A stretch of DNA of 64,000 nucleotides from Sphingobacterium siyangense. Its GTDB lineage: Bacteria > Bacteroidota > Bacteroidia > Sphingobacteriales > Sphingobacteriaceae. The translations under genes were made by a program, and so were the position numbers. The notes under the pieces were generated by a model that had not been told where the DNA came from, ran no database searches, and saw nothing but the letters and a program-made list of their open reading frames with translations. The first letter of the stretch is position 1, and each line of letters begins with the position of its first letter. The stretch covers positions 49,613-113,612 of the forward strand of contig NZ_VLKR01000023.1 in assembly GCF_007830445.1 (NCBI RefSeq), given 5' to 3'. Of this stretch, positions 53,877 to 63,342 are shown one piece after another.

Positions 53877-56722
53877 AATATTTTATTTATTGGTGTTTGG
53901 TTTAATTTTAACCTAAATAAATTCTGAGTAAAAATACTTATTACGTTCTCATATACTCTATATTTCCTACCATCAATTTCCTTGAAATCAGGAGCTAACC
54001 CACTTAGTAGCATAATGGCTTCCGATAATAATCTTGGTAATGGTGTCTCAATCGGGATAGCAACTTTATTATTTGAGCTGTCAAATAATATCACATTTTT
54101 ATTGAAATGCTTTAAGGCAATAAATCTACCCCAGTTCATATCAACTTGATAGCACTTATTATCTTTCCAAAGTTTAAATTGATAAGTATATTCATTCAAT
54201 TTATATTTGACCAATGAAAACGATCTATCAAAAGTTGATGTTTCACTTTTATTAAACGTTAAAGTTTCCGGGTCGAAAACGTATCTTGCCCAATCATAAT
54301 CATTTTCATCAATTTCCTGTAATGTATTTTCATAATCAACTATGTTTGCCGAAAAATCTTGTAACGCAACTTGTGGAAAATAATCCGAGGTAAATTTTAT
54401 ATTCAACTCCGCAGCTAATGCCTTAAGACCCTTTTCTCCATAATTATCATACTCTTGTTGAAATGATCTTATGGTGATTACATCCGGCAAAAGTAGCCTT
54501 TCATTTGAAGAAAATTGCTTTGTTGTTTCAACCTGCAAATTATATTTAGAAGCAGTATCTATAATTTTTTCTACCAAAGCAGAATCTCTCGCCCCAATAA
54601 GCAAAACTTTTCTCCCTTTTGCCGTTGGTATAAAAACAAACTGTGCAGGGCTCATAACGATACTTTTGTTTTCATAATCATAATCAAGTATTCCAATAAA
54701 ATCATAAAAGCTCAATGATGCTCTCTTCAACTTCGTAAGATTAATAGCTGTATTTCCTGATTGTTCAGAAAACAGTTTGGAATAATAAAACTCAAACGCT
54801 TTGAAAAAAGCTTCGGTAGTAAGTATATTTTTTAACGCCAAGAAATCGCAAAACCTGTTTCCACAATGATTATTAAATATTGTTGTTGATATATTTGCTC
54901 GAACTTCTTGTATCTGTGGCGTGAAAATCCAACTAGCAGGATAAAAAACTCTTTGACTTGATTTTTTAGGAGTGACAATATTATTACCTAAACAATATTG
55001 CTCTGAGTCTATTATCTTATTTCTTCCAAAAGAATCACGCATAGGTAGTTTGGTACCATCCACTTTCATCGCTGCATTACCTGTTGATATGATACTATAT
55101 GCAAGTTCGTTCCCCGAAAAATTTTCATCTTCAACTTTAATATAAAAATCTGAGTCAAGAAAAAGATCTGTCGGTAATAACCAACGATTGTTTTGGGTTT
55201 GTTTTTTTGAAAGAAACCTTTTTTCCGTCTCCCCACTATATTGCAAATAAACTCTTTCACTTCCTTCTGAATTTACAATTTCAATTTCTGGCAAAAAGTC
55301 ATTAATGTAAGTCCTAAAATCCACCCTTAGTCCATTAACTAATTCAATTCTCTTTTCTGAGTGGAGTGTAAGAATTGGGATTTTAGAAAGCCCGCATATA
55401 GGATTACGAAGCCAAAACAAAGAATAACCTTGAGGTAAACCATCAAGCTCTTCTTCTTTAAAATCAATACCTCGAAAGGTTCCTCCCCATTCTTTTATTA
55501 TTTCTCGTTTGTTGTTCCGACATAATAAATACATTTGTTCTGTCTTTGAAAGAATATGAGTTTCTATCCAAAAATCATTGCTTAATTGGAATATTCCTGC
55601 ATTTATAAAGAGTCTGACATCAAGGTCGGGAAATTTTGCGATCCACTTATTGAAATTATCTGTAAGTTCAAGTCTTTCCTTAAATTCAAACAGAAGCGTT
55701 TTTGACCAGCCATTGATTTCATACAAGTTTTCGTGCTGGCCAAATTTCAAATCCTCAGGGTAGTCATTTAACGAGTACATCCTATATGTAAATTTGATTT
55801 CCTCTTCGTTCCTATTTACTTTAAATTGAAGAAATAGAGGTGCTATTGTGTAGTTTCTTTTCTTCTTCAATATGAGTCCATCTTGTTCTTCTATTTCTTC
55901 ATGTGTTTCTCCTGTCCATTTTTTGTAATTATTCAGTATGGTTTGAATAATAGATCTTGATAATTCATCGTATTTCTTCAAAAAATCCAATGTATTTTTA
56001 GGAATTAATGTTGTTGAACTGCTTATTATCATTCCTTGCAAGGAATAAGTGTCATAAGTGAAATTTGGAACCAATCCTATAGATTCAAATAATTCTGGAA
56101 GGCGATTTAAAATCCTAGGAGGTAAAACACATTGAGAGAAAATTTTGCCTACATAAACCCAATTTTTATTTGTAAAAGGAACAACGTTAAAAAAACCTAA
56201 GTCGCCATTATTTTCAACATTAGCCCAATGCGCCAGATTTTCCCACAAATCATTAATTTGATTGATGCTAAAATCATTCGTTCCAATGTTTTGATTAATT
56301 CCAAGACTTTGTAGAAAAGAATTAAGTCTCCCATAATAATTGTTAGCGCTTCGCCGATTATCATCAACCTCTTCAATAAGCGGAAGAACAAAGAAAATCA
56401 AGTACGAAATATATGGCGGATATAGAACAGGAATATCTTCTATTGTAGCTGGCGTACCGTCTAACTTGCTCTTTCCAACAAGATTGTTTTTAGAATATGT
56501 ATACCTTGATCTTAAAACTATATTTCCATTTGATCCCGGTAAACCAAGCTTAATTGATTTAACAAAATCAGACCAAATTCTCTCATCTGATTCATCAATA
56601 AAATATGGTCTTGCCAAAGAGATAATATCATTTTTAGTTAAGTACAAATATATATCTTTACCTGCATTTGCAGGATTAAATAAAAATGCAGATATAATAT
56701 TATTCCACTCTAAATACTTCAT
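53873..56722 (-). CDS. druG: Large protein of unknown fold, probable DruG
   Basis: 949 residues, cytosolic, with no recognisable catalytic motif. First gene of the operon, overlapping the helicase gene by 4 bp (ATGA). Size and position fit the large unannotated partner of DruE in Druantia type II (DruG; DruH in type III). It contains beta-rich middle segments ('GLRVDFRTYINDFLPEIEIV') and a C-terminal block with 'ERLLLPDVITIRSF'. The symbol is assigned by context only. Confidence 0.55.
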   Translation of the reverse strand: MKYLEWNNIISAFLFNPANAGKDIYLYLTKNDIISLARPYFIDESDERIWSDFVKSIKLGLPGSNGNIVLRSRYTYSKNNLVGKSKLDGTPATIEDIPVLYPPYISYLIFFVLPLIEEVDDNRRSANNYYGRLNSFLQSLGINQNIGTNDFSINQINDLWENLAHWANVENNGDLGFFNVVPFTNKNWVYVGKIFSQCVLPPRILNRLPELFESIGLVPNFTYDTYSLQGMIISSSTTLIPKNTLDFLKKYDELSRSIIQTILNNYKKWTGETHEEIEEQDGLILKKKRNYTIAPLFLQFKVNRNEEEIKFTYRMYSLNDYPEDLKFGQHENLYEINGWSKTLLFEFKERLELTDNFNKWIAKFPDLDVRLFINAGIFQLSNDFWIETHILSKTEQMYLLCRNNKREIIKEWGGTFRGIDFKEEELDGLPQGYSLFWLRNPICGLSKIPILTLHSEKRIELVNGLRVDFRTYINDFLPEIEIVNSEGSERVYLQYSGETEKRFLSKKQTQNNRWLLPTDLFLDSDFYIKVEDENFSGNELAYSIISTGNAAMKVDGTKLPMRDSFGRNKIIDSEQYCLGNNIVTPKKSSQRVFYPASWIFTPQIQEVRANISTTIFNNHCGNRFCDFLALKNILTTEAFFKAFEFYYSKLFSEQSGNTAINLTKLKRASLSFYDFIGILDYDYENKSIVMSPAQFVFIPTAKGRKVLLIGARDSALVEKIIDTASKYNLQVETTKQFSSNERLLLPDVITIRSFQQEYDNYGEKGLKALAAELNIKFTSDYFPQVALQDFSANIVDYENTLQEIDENDYDWARYVFDPETLTFNKSETSTFDRSFSLVKYKLNEYTYQFKLWKDNKCYQVDMNWGRFIALKHFNKNVILFDSSNNKVAIPIETPLPRLLSEAIMLLSGLAPDFKEIDGRKYRVYENVISIFTQNLFRLKLNQTPINKIL

Positions 56723-56951
56723 TAAATTTGTATATCTCCTTAAAGTGAGGTCCTATCTGCCTCAATTGTGTATTTGCTGATAATTTATACAGAAAATATC
56801 TATGGAGTCTAGGTCCTTCGATAAAATAACAATGACTATTTTTCTCAAATAACCAACTCTATACTTATCATTAGTCTTTAAGATTCACTTAATATACGAT
56901 AATAAATCATTTTATTTACAAAATGTTAAAATTATCCTTTATTATGCAATA
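56723..56951. promoter_or_regulatory. Upstream region of the Druantia-like operon
   Basis: AT-rich 229-bp gap that must contain the minus-strand operon promoter. No convincing -33/-7 pair or operator is visible. Confidence 0.3.
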
Positions 56952-57218
56952 TTGCTTCGAGGCTATTATCGCTTCTTACGACAATATAGATTTGAAGTTA
57001 CTACATTTGAGTGGACAAATAATGTCCATCAAACCCCATGGGAATACCACGTCGTCCAGCTGGTATCTGAAACATCAGAACGCGAAGCACTTCTTAATCA
57101 CCTCATGTATCTCAATAAAGGTAATCCGATTGGTGGTTTTATTGGCTATTTCTCCTTTAAGCTTATCGAGATCAGCACGGTTTGTCCGGTAGTTGGACAG
57201 TCACATAGCTTGCTTTAA
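56952..57218 (+). pseudogene. Protein-like open stretch without a good start, possibly linked to the OGG-fold gene
   Basis: 88 codons from a TTG, reading 'GYYRFLRQYRFEVTTFEWTN' and 'PWEYHVVQLVSETSEREALL', which looks like genuine protein. It ends in TAA within the next gene, which runs in another frame and itself lacks an ATG. Either a frameshift near 57190 splits one longer gene, or this is the remnant of a separate gene. No family is recognised. Confidence 0.35.
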
Positions 57219-57861
57219 AGCCAGTATCAATGAAGCCCCTAGATTCACTGGAGTAAATTCATTGAAATCGTCCGAATATGTTATCGGAAAAGAGTATGAT
57301 ATACCTCAGTTCTTCAATAAGAAATTTGATACGAATGAGGTATGGGATTATTGCGGAGATAATACAAATTCAGATTTAGACACATTGTTAGTGGTATTGT
57401 CGTGGGGTGGAATGGATCGTAAGCATGCGAAAAGCCTATTAAATAATCCTGATCCTGTATTAGAGATTGTAAGAAGATTAAGATCCAAAAAGTTTGAATC
57501 ACGTAAAGAGGCATTCGATTACATACAAGATAAACGGAAACAGGGTCTACTACCGGGTATGGGCATTGGATATTTCACGAAGCTGATCTGTTTCTTACAG
57601 CCATCCCTCAAAGGCTATATTATGGATCAATGGTTAGCCAAATCTGTAAATCTACTACTTGGCAGTCCTTTAATACATATTGCTAGCAAAACCTGGGTAT
57701 CGGACCAAAATACACCCGCTATTTACGAAGACTTTTGTACATATATAGATGGCCTAGCTTCCGAAATTGGAAAATCAGGGTTTGAAACAGAGGAATTCCT
57801 ATTTTCGATAGGCGGCCGTAAAAAAGGAATGTGGCGCGGGCATGTGGTTCAGCATTATTAA
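57193..57861 (+). CDS. OGG-fold DNA-glycosylase-like protein, N-terminus uncertain
   Basis: 222 residues from a TTG directly after a TAG; the next ATG would delete 73 residues. The core has the HhH-GPD-type arrangement: 'LLPGMGIGYFTKLICFL' (hairpin at about 119-135) followed by 'GYIMDQWLAK' with Asp145 in the position of the catalytic Asp of glycosylases. This resembles the small proteins annotated as '8-oxoguanine DNA glycosylase OGG fold', known from defence neighbourhoods. It lies between the Druantia-like operon and the GHKL-ATPase gene. The missing start suggests it may be frameshifted. Confidence 0.5.
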   Translation: MDSHIACFKASINEAPRFTGVNSLKSSEYVIGKEYDIPQFFNKKFDTNEVWDYCGDNTNSDLDTLLVVLSWGGMDRKHAKSLLNNPDPVLEIVRRLRSKKFESRKEAFDYIQDKRKQGLLPGMGIGYFTKLICFLQPSLKGYIMDQWLAKSVNLLLGSPLIHIASKTWVSDQNTPAIYEDFCTYIDGLASEIGKSGFETEEFLFSIGGRKKGMWRGHVVQHY

Positions 57862-57963
57862 TGTTTAAATCATTTCTTGGATTGAATCAAACAGAAATAA
57901 GGTAAGAATAATTACCTCACTTCTGTTAGTTTTTTACAAGATGTTCGATTTGACAACTATTTA

Positions 57964-60900
57964 TTAAACGCTAAGAGTTTTATCAACAGCTTCACGAAAA
58001 TTAGATTTAACAAATGATTCAATCGTAGTTTGTTCCGAAATCCATATCTGAGATTTAACATGAAACCTCACATTTTGATTTTCAATGTTCACAGAAATCC
58101 CATCTTTACCACTATATAAATCTCCCTTTTTTATTTCCACTTCATTAAAATCCGTATATAGATCATTAATTCTGTACCCAATGTCTTTAACTACTTTCGC
58201 ATTTCTTCTTAAATATTCTATATCAGGATCTGTTCCATCCAAAGGAACGACAACTAATGCGTAGTTTGCTTTCTCTTTGGTGGCTTTTTCTGCCTGTAGA
58301 GGTGTCATTGCTGCATGTTCTTTTCCTGTAGCCTTTAGTTCTATAAGCCAATCGTTAATTTGGAATCCCTCACGTTCATTACTTTCATTCACTAAATCAG
58401 ACGATTGATCGGTTAAAATATAGTCACTCCCGATAGGTTTTCTCTCAATATTTACAGAAATTCCTTCGCCACGAAGCTCATTAATATATTTCGCGAAAAG
58501 CTTTTCAACCATACTACCGATATTCTGGTTTCGCCCGATTAACCGTCTTTCGTTCAATCGTCTTTCATACTCTCTTTTAATTCCGGGATCATTAAAAATT
58601 TCTTGAACAAGCTCAGGATCCGCATCACTAGTGATCATATTGGTTATTGCCTTATCCCAACTTAATCTAAGTTCATCTGATGATAATGTATGTCTTATTA
58701 AGTCAGAAACACCAACTCCTAATTTGTTAAGAAAATTCTGTTGCCTATGTCCTCGTATAGCCTTTATTAGCGATTCATCACTTTTCAAAAGCTCAGAAAG
58801 ATTTTTAGAAGATGGTGTTTCGCTAACAAATTTTACTTCATTCCCTTCACTTTGTGTTTTTACATTAATCCAATTAAGGTTTCGTGCACGGGAAACCCAC
58901 AGACATTGCCGGAGATAAATTGGCTTTCCCAATTCATCGATAAAAACCTCCTGTTTGTCTTCATCAAAATAATCATCCTGATTTACGCCTTCTATCAATA
59001 GAAATTTAAGTCTTTCAAAACTTGATTTTTGCGTCGTATTCCTCGCATAAATATGGCCATCACTAGCAGTTAAATAGGCGAAATCTGAGAATGAGATATT
59101 GAATTTATATTTAAGCTGTCCGTCAGCATCTCTAAGCAAATTCATATCATCTTCGTTAACTAGCAAGTACTCCAATAATTTTACTGTTGCATTCTCAGTT
59201 TTCTTAACCATTGGTGTGAGATGTATCAAGCCATTATTATTTAGATAAATGTAATCTTCTCTAGCCAAATAATTGTTATAAACATCATTTAAACAGTCTT
59301 TATCCCTAACGAGATTCACATATAAAGGAAATATATGCTCAAAAAATAACTTCGGGGTCAATAATAGATGTTCCGACTTAGGAAAAGACTCATAATCAAA
59401 TACATCCTCTCCTCTCTTGTTACTCCCAGTTAATACCTTCAGATCTTTAATAACGTCTTTTTGCTCCTTATTTATTAACCATTTTAAGAATCTCGCATTT
59501 GCTTCCTGATTTGAAATAAGTAACATATCATTTTCGGTAAGTTCGTTTAATGCCGTTTTAAGCTCTTGAATAGCGGAATGAACATGAAATTGTTCGACAA
59601 TACTAATATTGAATTCAGTAATCTGTCTTGAAAATAATCTTTCAGCAAAACCTATCTCTAAAAGGTTGGAGATCTCAATTAATTCATCATCATTAAATTT
59701 ATCCCAGCACATTTTTTCAACCTTGGTAAAGAAGAGGGCCTGATTAAGAGCGATCCTCTTATCTAATGGAAAATACCCTCTAATTTTAATAATTAAAGGA
59801 TAAAATCTATTTAACCATATTTGCCCATCAATTCTCAAAGATTCATTTAGTATCTCAATGCTTCTTTTCTCCTCGATTAGATCTATTAAATTGTTAATAC
59901 CCCATACTTGTTTTAAATCATATGGATCCAATTGTTTAAGTTCGCCAATACGTTTAGAAACATCCACCCAATTAAATAACTCCGTTTTTAACGGTAGATT
60001 ACAATTATTAAACTCCATTAACAAACTCCACAAGTTTGTGATGTCCTCAGATTTGTCAGAAAATGGAATAACAATTTCATTTAATTTAATATATTTAGAA
60101 TTTATATTATTAGATTTTATAAGCTCAATATTAGATAGTAAGTCTATAGCTTCCACTTTTACAAGGTTAAACCATTCGTGGTCTATCCATTTTAGATCTT
60201 TCGAATTATAAAAACTAAAAAATTCATGTAAACATCCTATTTCCCTCTTTCTGAAAAGATCAGAAAAACTCAGCAAGCTTTCAGTAAGTGCCTTATAAAC
60301 GATCTCTTTATTAATAGACTCACTTCCATCTTCTTCGACTTTCTTTAAATAAATACCATCTCGTTCCACCCTTGGATCAAAATTTGTAGAATTGATTATT
60401 ACGGGAATTCCAATTTCTTCAGTTCCAATTAAAGGGAATGTGTAATATAGACGAGGATAATTGGTTGTTAACGGAAATATTACTTCGCTATCGCCGACGA
60501 CCTGAGTTAATATACACACGTCAAATTGTTCATTTTGTTGAACATATGCTTTTAAGCCGACACTGTAAATATTGTCAATAGATGTATTAATCTGCCATTC
60601 TAAAATACTATCCTCCTCATTATTCTTAATCAATTCTTTTGAAAAGGTTTTAGTATGACCATTTTCTATTACGGTTACAGATTGTATTTGTTCATTAAAC
60701 AACTGCGTAATTGGGATAAGTTCATCAAGGCAACGAAGTCCTTTCTCTGCCGTATCCTTTCCTTTAATGTCAAGATCATAGGTAAACATAGTTTGAAATT
60801 CACTATCTCCCAGATAACTATCTTCCCTAATAGAATGATCAAACTGTTCATTAGAATTAATTTGTAAGCTATAAAAATGCTCGTTATCAATTGCGTCACG

Positions 60901-61308
60901 ATCCAAAAGAAAACTAAAACAACCTTGATGATTAGTAAGCTTGCCAATTATATGCACTTTCTTTGACAACAGATAGGTTGTCATAAATCCAGTCCCGAAT
61001 CGACCAGTTTTTCCTTCCTTATTATTTTTTGATGAACCTTGGATTATCAAGCTTAGAATATCATCCAATTCAAAGGGATTTCCAGTATGTGAAAAAGAAA
61101 TCTTGCTATCTGTTATTTCAATTTTCACTTTTATGTTCTGTCCCAAATCGATCGAATCTTTAGCATTTTGAAGCAACTCCCAAAACCAACGTTTTTCATA
61201 TTCTTCCCGCTCATATTCTCTAGCTTGAATATCTCTATATACGCTATCAGCGTGTCTTATTTCAGCAATCTCCTTGCGTCTATTTTGTATAAAACTTTTC
61301 TCTATCAT
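57964..61308 (-). CDS. GHKL/sacsin-like ATPase with C-terminal DUF3883 domain
   Basis: 1114 residues from ATG 61308 (the frame opens ten codons earlier at TTG 61338). The N-terminus is a sacsin/Hsp90-type ATPase: 'WFWELLQNAKDSID' (N box, Glu-x-x-Gln-Asn-Ala-x-Asp), then 'GRFGTGFMTTYLLS' (glycine-rich lid). The C-terminus has 'INDWLIELKATGKEHAAMTP' followed by 'ANYALVVVPLDG', the DUF3883 (NOV C-terminal) domain, whose E-x-K looks like a PD-(D/E)XK-type nuclease site. Proteins of this build are common in defence islands. It is transcribed on its own, convergent to the OGG-fold gene. Confidence 0.75.
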   Translation of the reverse strand: MIEKSFIQNRRKEIAEIRHADSVYRDIQAREYEREEYEKRWFWELLQNAKDSIDLGQNIKVKIEITDSKISFSHTGNPFELDDILSLIIQGSSKNNKEGKTGRFGTGFMTTYLLSKKVHIIGKLTNHQGCFSFLLDRDAIDNEHFYSLQINSNEQFDHSIREDSYLGDSEFQTMFTYDLDIKGKDTAEKGLRCLDELIPITQLFNEQIQSVTVIENGHTKTFSKELIKNNEEDSILEWQINTSIDNIYSVGLKAYVQQNEQFDVCILTQVVGDSEVIFPLTTNYPRLYYTFPLIGTEEIGIPVIINSTNFDPRVERDGIYLKKVEEDGSESINKEIVYKALTESLLSFSDLFRKREIGCLHEFFSFYNSKDLKWIDHEWFNLVKVEAIDLLSNIELIKSNNINSKYIKLNEIVIPFSDKSEDITNLWSLLMEFNNCNLPLKTELFNWVDVSKRIGELKQLDPYDLKQVWGINNLIDLIEEKRSIEILNESLRIDGQIWLNRFYPLIIKIRGYFPLDKRIALNQALFFTKVEKMCWDKFNDDELIEISNLLEIGFAERLFSRQITEFNISIVEQFHVHSAIQELKTALNELTENDMLLISNQEANARFLKWLINKEQKDVIKDLKVLTGSNKRGEDVFDYESFPKSEHLLLTPKLFFEHIFPLYVNLVRDKDCLNDVYNNYLAREDYIYLNNNGLIHLTPMVKKTENATVKLLEYLLVNEDDMNLLRDADGQLKYKFNISFSDFAYLTASDGHIYARNTTQKSSFERLKFLLIEGVNQDDYFDEDKQEVFIDELGKPIYLRQCLWVSRARNLNWINVKTQSEGNEVKFVSETPSSKNLSELLKSDESLIKAIRGHRQQNFLNKLGVGVSDLIRHTLSSDELRLSWDKAITNMITSDADPELVQEIFNDPGIKREYERRLNERRLIGRNQNIGSMVEKLFAKYINELRGEGISVNIERKPIGSDYILTDQSSDLVNESNEREGFQINDWLIELKATGKEHAAMTPLQAEKATKEKANYALVVVPLDGTDPDIEYLRRNAKVVKDIGYRINDLYTDFNEVEIKKGDLYSGKDGISVNIENQNVRFHVKSQIWISEQTTIESFVKSNFREAVDKTLSV

Positions 61309-61495
61309 AGTATAAATTAAATAGCTAAATACTTCCAACTATATGTTAGTAAAGAAAATTGATTTCAATATCACTCCTTTAATTAGTTCAATAACTAGCT
61401 TCTATGTATAATAATTTAAATGTAATATATGGACATCACCTTCAAGGTACAGAAAATAATTAATTACCCCAAACGATAATGAAAAATAGAATTTA

Positions 61496-61506
61496 GAGCT
61501 TAAATC
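61496..61506 (+). repeat. Left 11-bp target-site duplication of the IS4-family element
   Basis: GAGCTTAAATC, exactly repeated at 62919-62929. It borders the left inverted repeat of the IS. Confidence 0.85.
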
Positions 61507-62918
61507 ATTAGCGTCCAAAACGATTAAGAAAATCATATAAAAAAGTGGCGCATTGCGATTTCAAAAAATGTTATATTGAAAACACAACTACGCCACCTCA
61601 GCAATGGTAAATATAAACGTTTTCAGTCAACTTCTATCCTTGATAGACCGGGATATTTTTAAAAAGCTTGTATCAAAATACAATAGTGACAAACATCATA
61701 AAGGTCTTAACAGTTGGACACATCTGGTGAGCATGCTTTTTTGCCATCTCTCCTGCAGCGATTCTGTCCGGGATATCAGTAACGGTCTTCGGAGTACCAC
61801 GGGCAACATGAACCATATGGGTATTTCCCGAGCTCCCAGCAAATCGAGCATCTCCTATATGAATGAACACCGCGACCATAAGCTTTTCAAAGACCTTTAT
61901 TTCGCCCTTTTGGACAATCTTTGGAATAAGGAGCCCAACCAGCGCAGTGAGCTCAGGGCATTGAAGCGTAAGGTCTATCTGATGGATGCCAGCGTGATTC
62001 CATTATGTCTGTCGATATTTGACTGGGCTAAATTCCGGAGCAATAAGGGTGCTGCCAAACTGCATACCGTACTTGACTATGATGGATGCCTACCGGTTTT
62101 CATGGAGATTACCGATGGTAAGGTACATGAGAGTAAAAAAGCGAACAGCTTTTCTTTCCCCAAGGGCAGCGTTGTGGTTATGGACCGGGGTTATGTCGAT
62201 TTTAAATGGATGAATATGTTGGACAGCAACGGAAGTTTCTTCGTCACACGGAGCAAAGTAAACATGAAATACAGCGTGGTAAAGAGCTATCAGAGTGATT
62301 CGATGGTTGAAAGCGGCATCCTTAAGGATCAGGTGATTACATTGAGCGGGGAGAGCGCAAAACGATATGGGGGAAAGAAACTCAGGCTTGTGCACGTTTT
62401 GGACAGCACCACGGGCGATGAATATGAATTCTTGACCAACAATATCCAATGGAAGCCGGCGATGGTAGCGATGATCTATAAACAACGCTGGCAGATCGAA
62501 TTGCGAAGCAATCATGAATGCAAATAAAAACAAACACAAATGAATAAATCTTTTTCAAACATCTCAAACAGCGTCTTAAGGTCACCAGTTTTGTGGGAAC
62601 ATCGCAGAATGCCGTTCAGATACAGATATGGACTGCCCTGATCGGAATACTTTTATTGAAATATATACAGAAAAAGGTCATCTAAAAGTGGAATCTGTCG
62701 AATCTTGTGAGCTTTATACGAATGAACATATTTGTGAAGATTGATTTTTGGCAATGGGCGAACGACCCATTTATCAAGAAAAAATCGCCTGATAAAAACG
62801 GACAGTTTGGCGTCTTTTAAAATAAGGGGGGATAGCTAATGGAGGAATCCAAAATAATACGCTTTTGATAAGAAAAATCACATTTTTTCGTAACCTAAAT
62901 TTTATTTTGGACGGTAGT
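61507..62918 (+). mobile_element. IS4-family insertion sequence, complete ends, inactivated
   Basis: 1412 bp. Left end ATTAGCGTCCAAAA and right end (reverse complement) ACTACCGTCCAAAA agree at 12 of 14 positions. The flanks carry a perfect 11-bp duplication (GAGCTTAAATC), a size usual for IS4. The single transposase gene is broken. Family call is based on the DDE transposase ('VYLMDASVIPLCLSIFDWAK', 'KGSVVVMDRGYVDFKWM', 'YKQRWQIEL'). Confidence 0.85.
61604..62820 (+). pseudogene. IS4-family DDE transposase, disrupted
   Basis: The first 301 codons read as a normal IS4-type DDE transposase with an N-terminal DUF4372-like part, first Asp in 'MDAS', second in 'MDRGY' and the Y-(2)-R-(3)-E signature 'YKQRWQIEL'. 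At 62504 a 47-bp AT-rich insertion breaks the frame and brings a TAA; from 62551 the original sequence resumes ('FFKHLKQRLKVTSFVGTSQN'). A further in-frame TAA at 62683 interrupts the tail ('KWNLSNLVSFIRMNIFVKID'), which ends at 62818-62820. Two lesions imply the element no longer moves by itself. Confidence 0.85.
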
Positions 62919-62929
62919 GAGCTTAAATC
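62919..62929 (+). repeat. Right 11-bp target-site duplication of the IS4-family element
   Basis: GAGCTTAAATC, identical to 61496-61506, directly after the right end of the IS. Confidence 0.85.
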
Positions 62930-62953
62930 GAAAAATAGAGTATTTTGATTTAA

Positions 62954-62977
62954 TAGAAACAAAAAAGCCACATCTCC
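62954..62977 (-). terminator. Second copy of the GCCACATCTCCC hairpin
   Basis: GCCAC...GTGGC stem with a loop one base different from the terminator at 4402-4430, preceded on the plus strand by an A-run (minus-strand T-run) and followed by similar sequence (AATAAACATATGA). As a minus-strand terminator it would end a transcript coming from the ISL3 remnant or from beyond it. Confidence 0.5.
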
Positions 62978-63005
62978 CAACGTGGCCTTAATAAACATAT
63001 GATTC

Positions 63006-63046
63006 ACTAGTGGTTTGTAGTCTGCCTGAGCTGGCAAACCACTAGT
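63006..63046. repeat. 12-bp perfect inverted repeat
   Basis: ACTAGTGGTTTG (63006-63017) and CAAACCACTAGT (63035-63046) with a 17-base loop. It lies just outside the ISL3 transposase remnant, and may have been a terminator or recombination site that ISL3 inserted next to. No T-run follows. Confidence 0.5.
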
Positions 63047-63101
63047 TATTAGACACTTGTAATCGGTAAGTCAGAATGGTTCTTCGCCAATTTTGATGCA
63101 C

Positions 63102-63341
63102 TTATCCAGTTTGTGAAAGGCAGACCTTTCTTCTGAGCAATTCAAAACTCCCCTTACCATACATTTCACGTTTTTTATTCTTTAACCGGTTCACATTTCC
63201 TTCCACCAGTCCGTTGGTCCAATCATAAGTTATCGCATTTTTTACTGCCTGAATATCCTTTTCTAATCCATTACAAAAAGTATCTATTCTTTTGCGGCCA
63301 ATTAATCGGCCATCTTTAATCCAAGTGGATATACTGGAACA
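63102..63341 (-). pseudogene. ISL3-family transposase, C-terminal fragment
   Basis: 80 codons ending at TAA 63102-63104. Contains 'YDWTNGLVEGNVNRLKNKKR' and 'MYGKGSFELLRRKV', the very characteristic C-terminus of ISL3 transposases (normally S-N-G-x-x-E-G-x-x-N-x-x-K). The upstream part is removed at 63341, where IS21-type end sequence (GCTGACCCC) begins. Confidence 0.8.
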
Positions 63342-63342
63342 A

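Noticed and set aside
45666..56722. DISARM system
   Set aside because: A C5 methyltransferase and DUF1998 are shared with DISARM, but helicase and DUF1998-like parts are in one 2009-aa protein, there is no PLD-type DrmC, and the nuclease is PD-(D/E)XK. Druantia type II fits better; a profile search would settle it.
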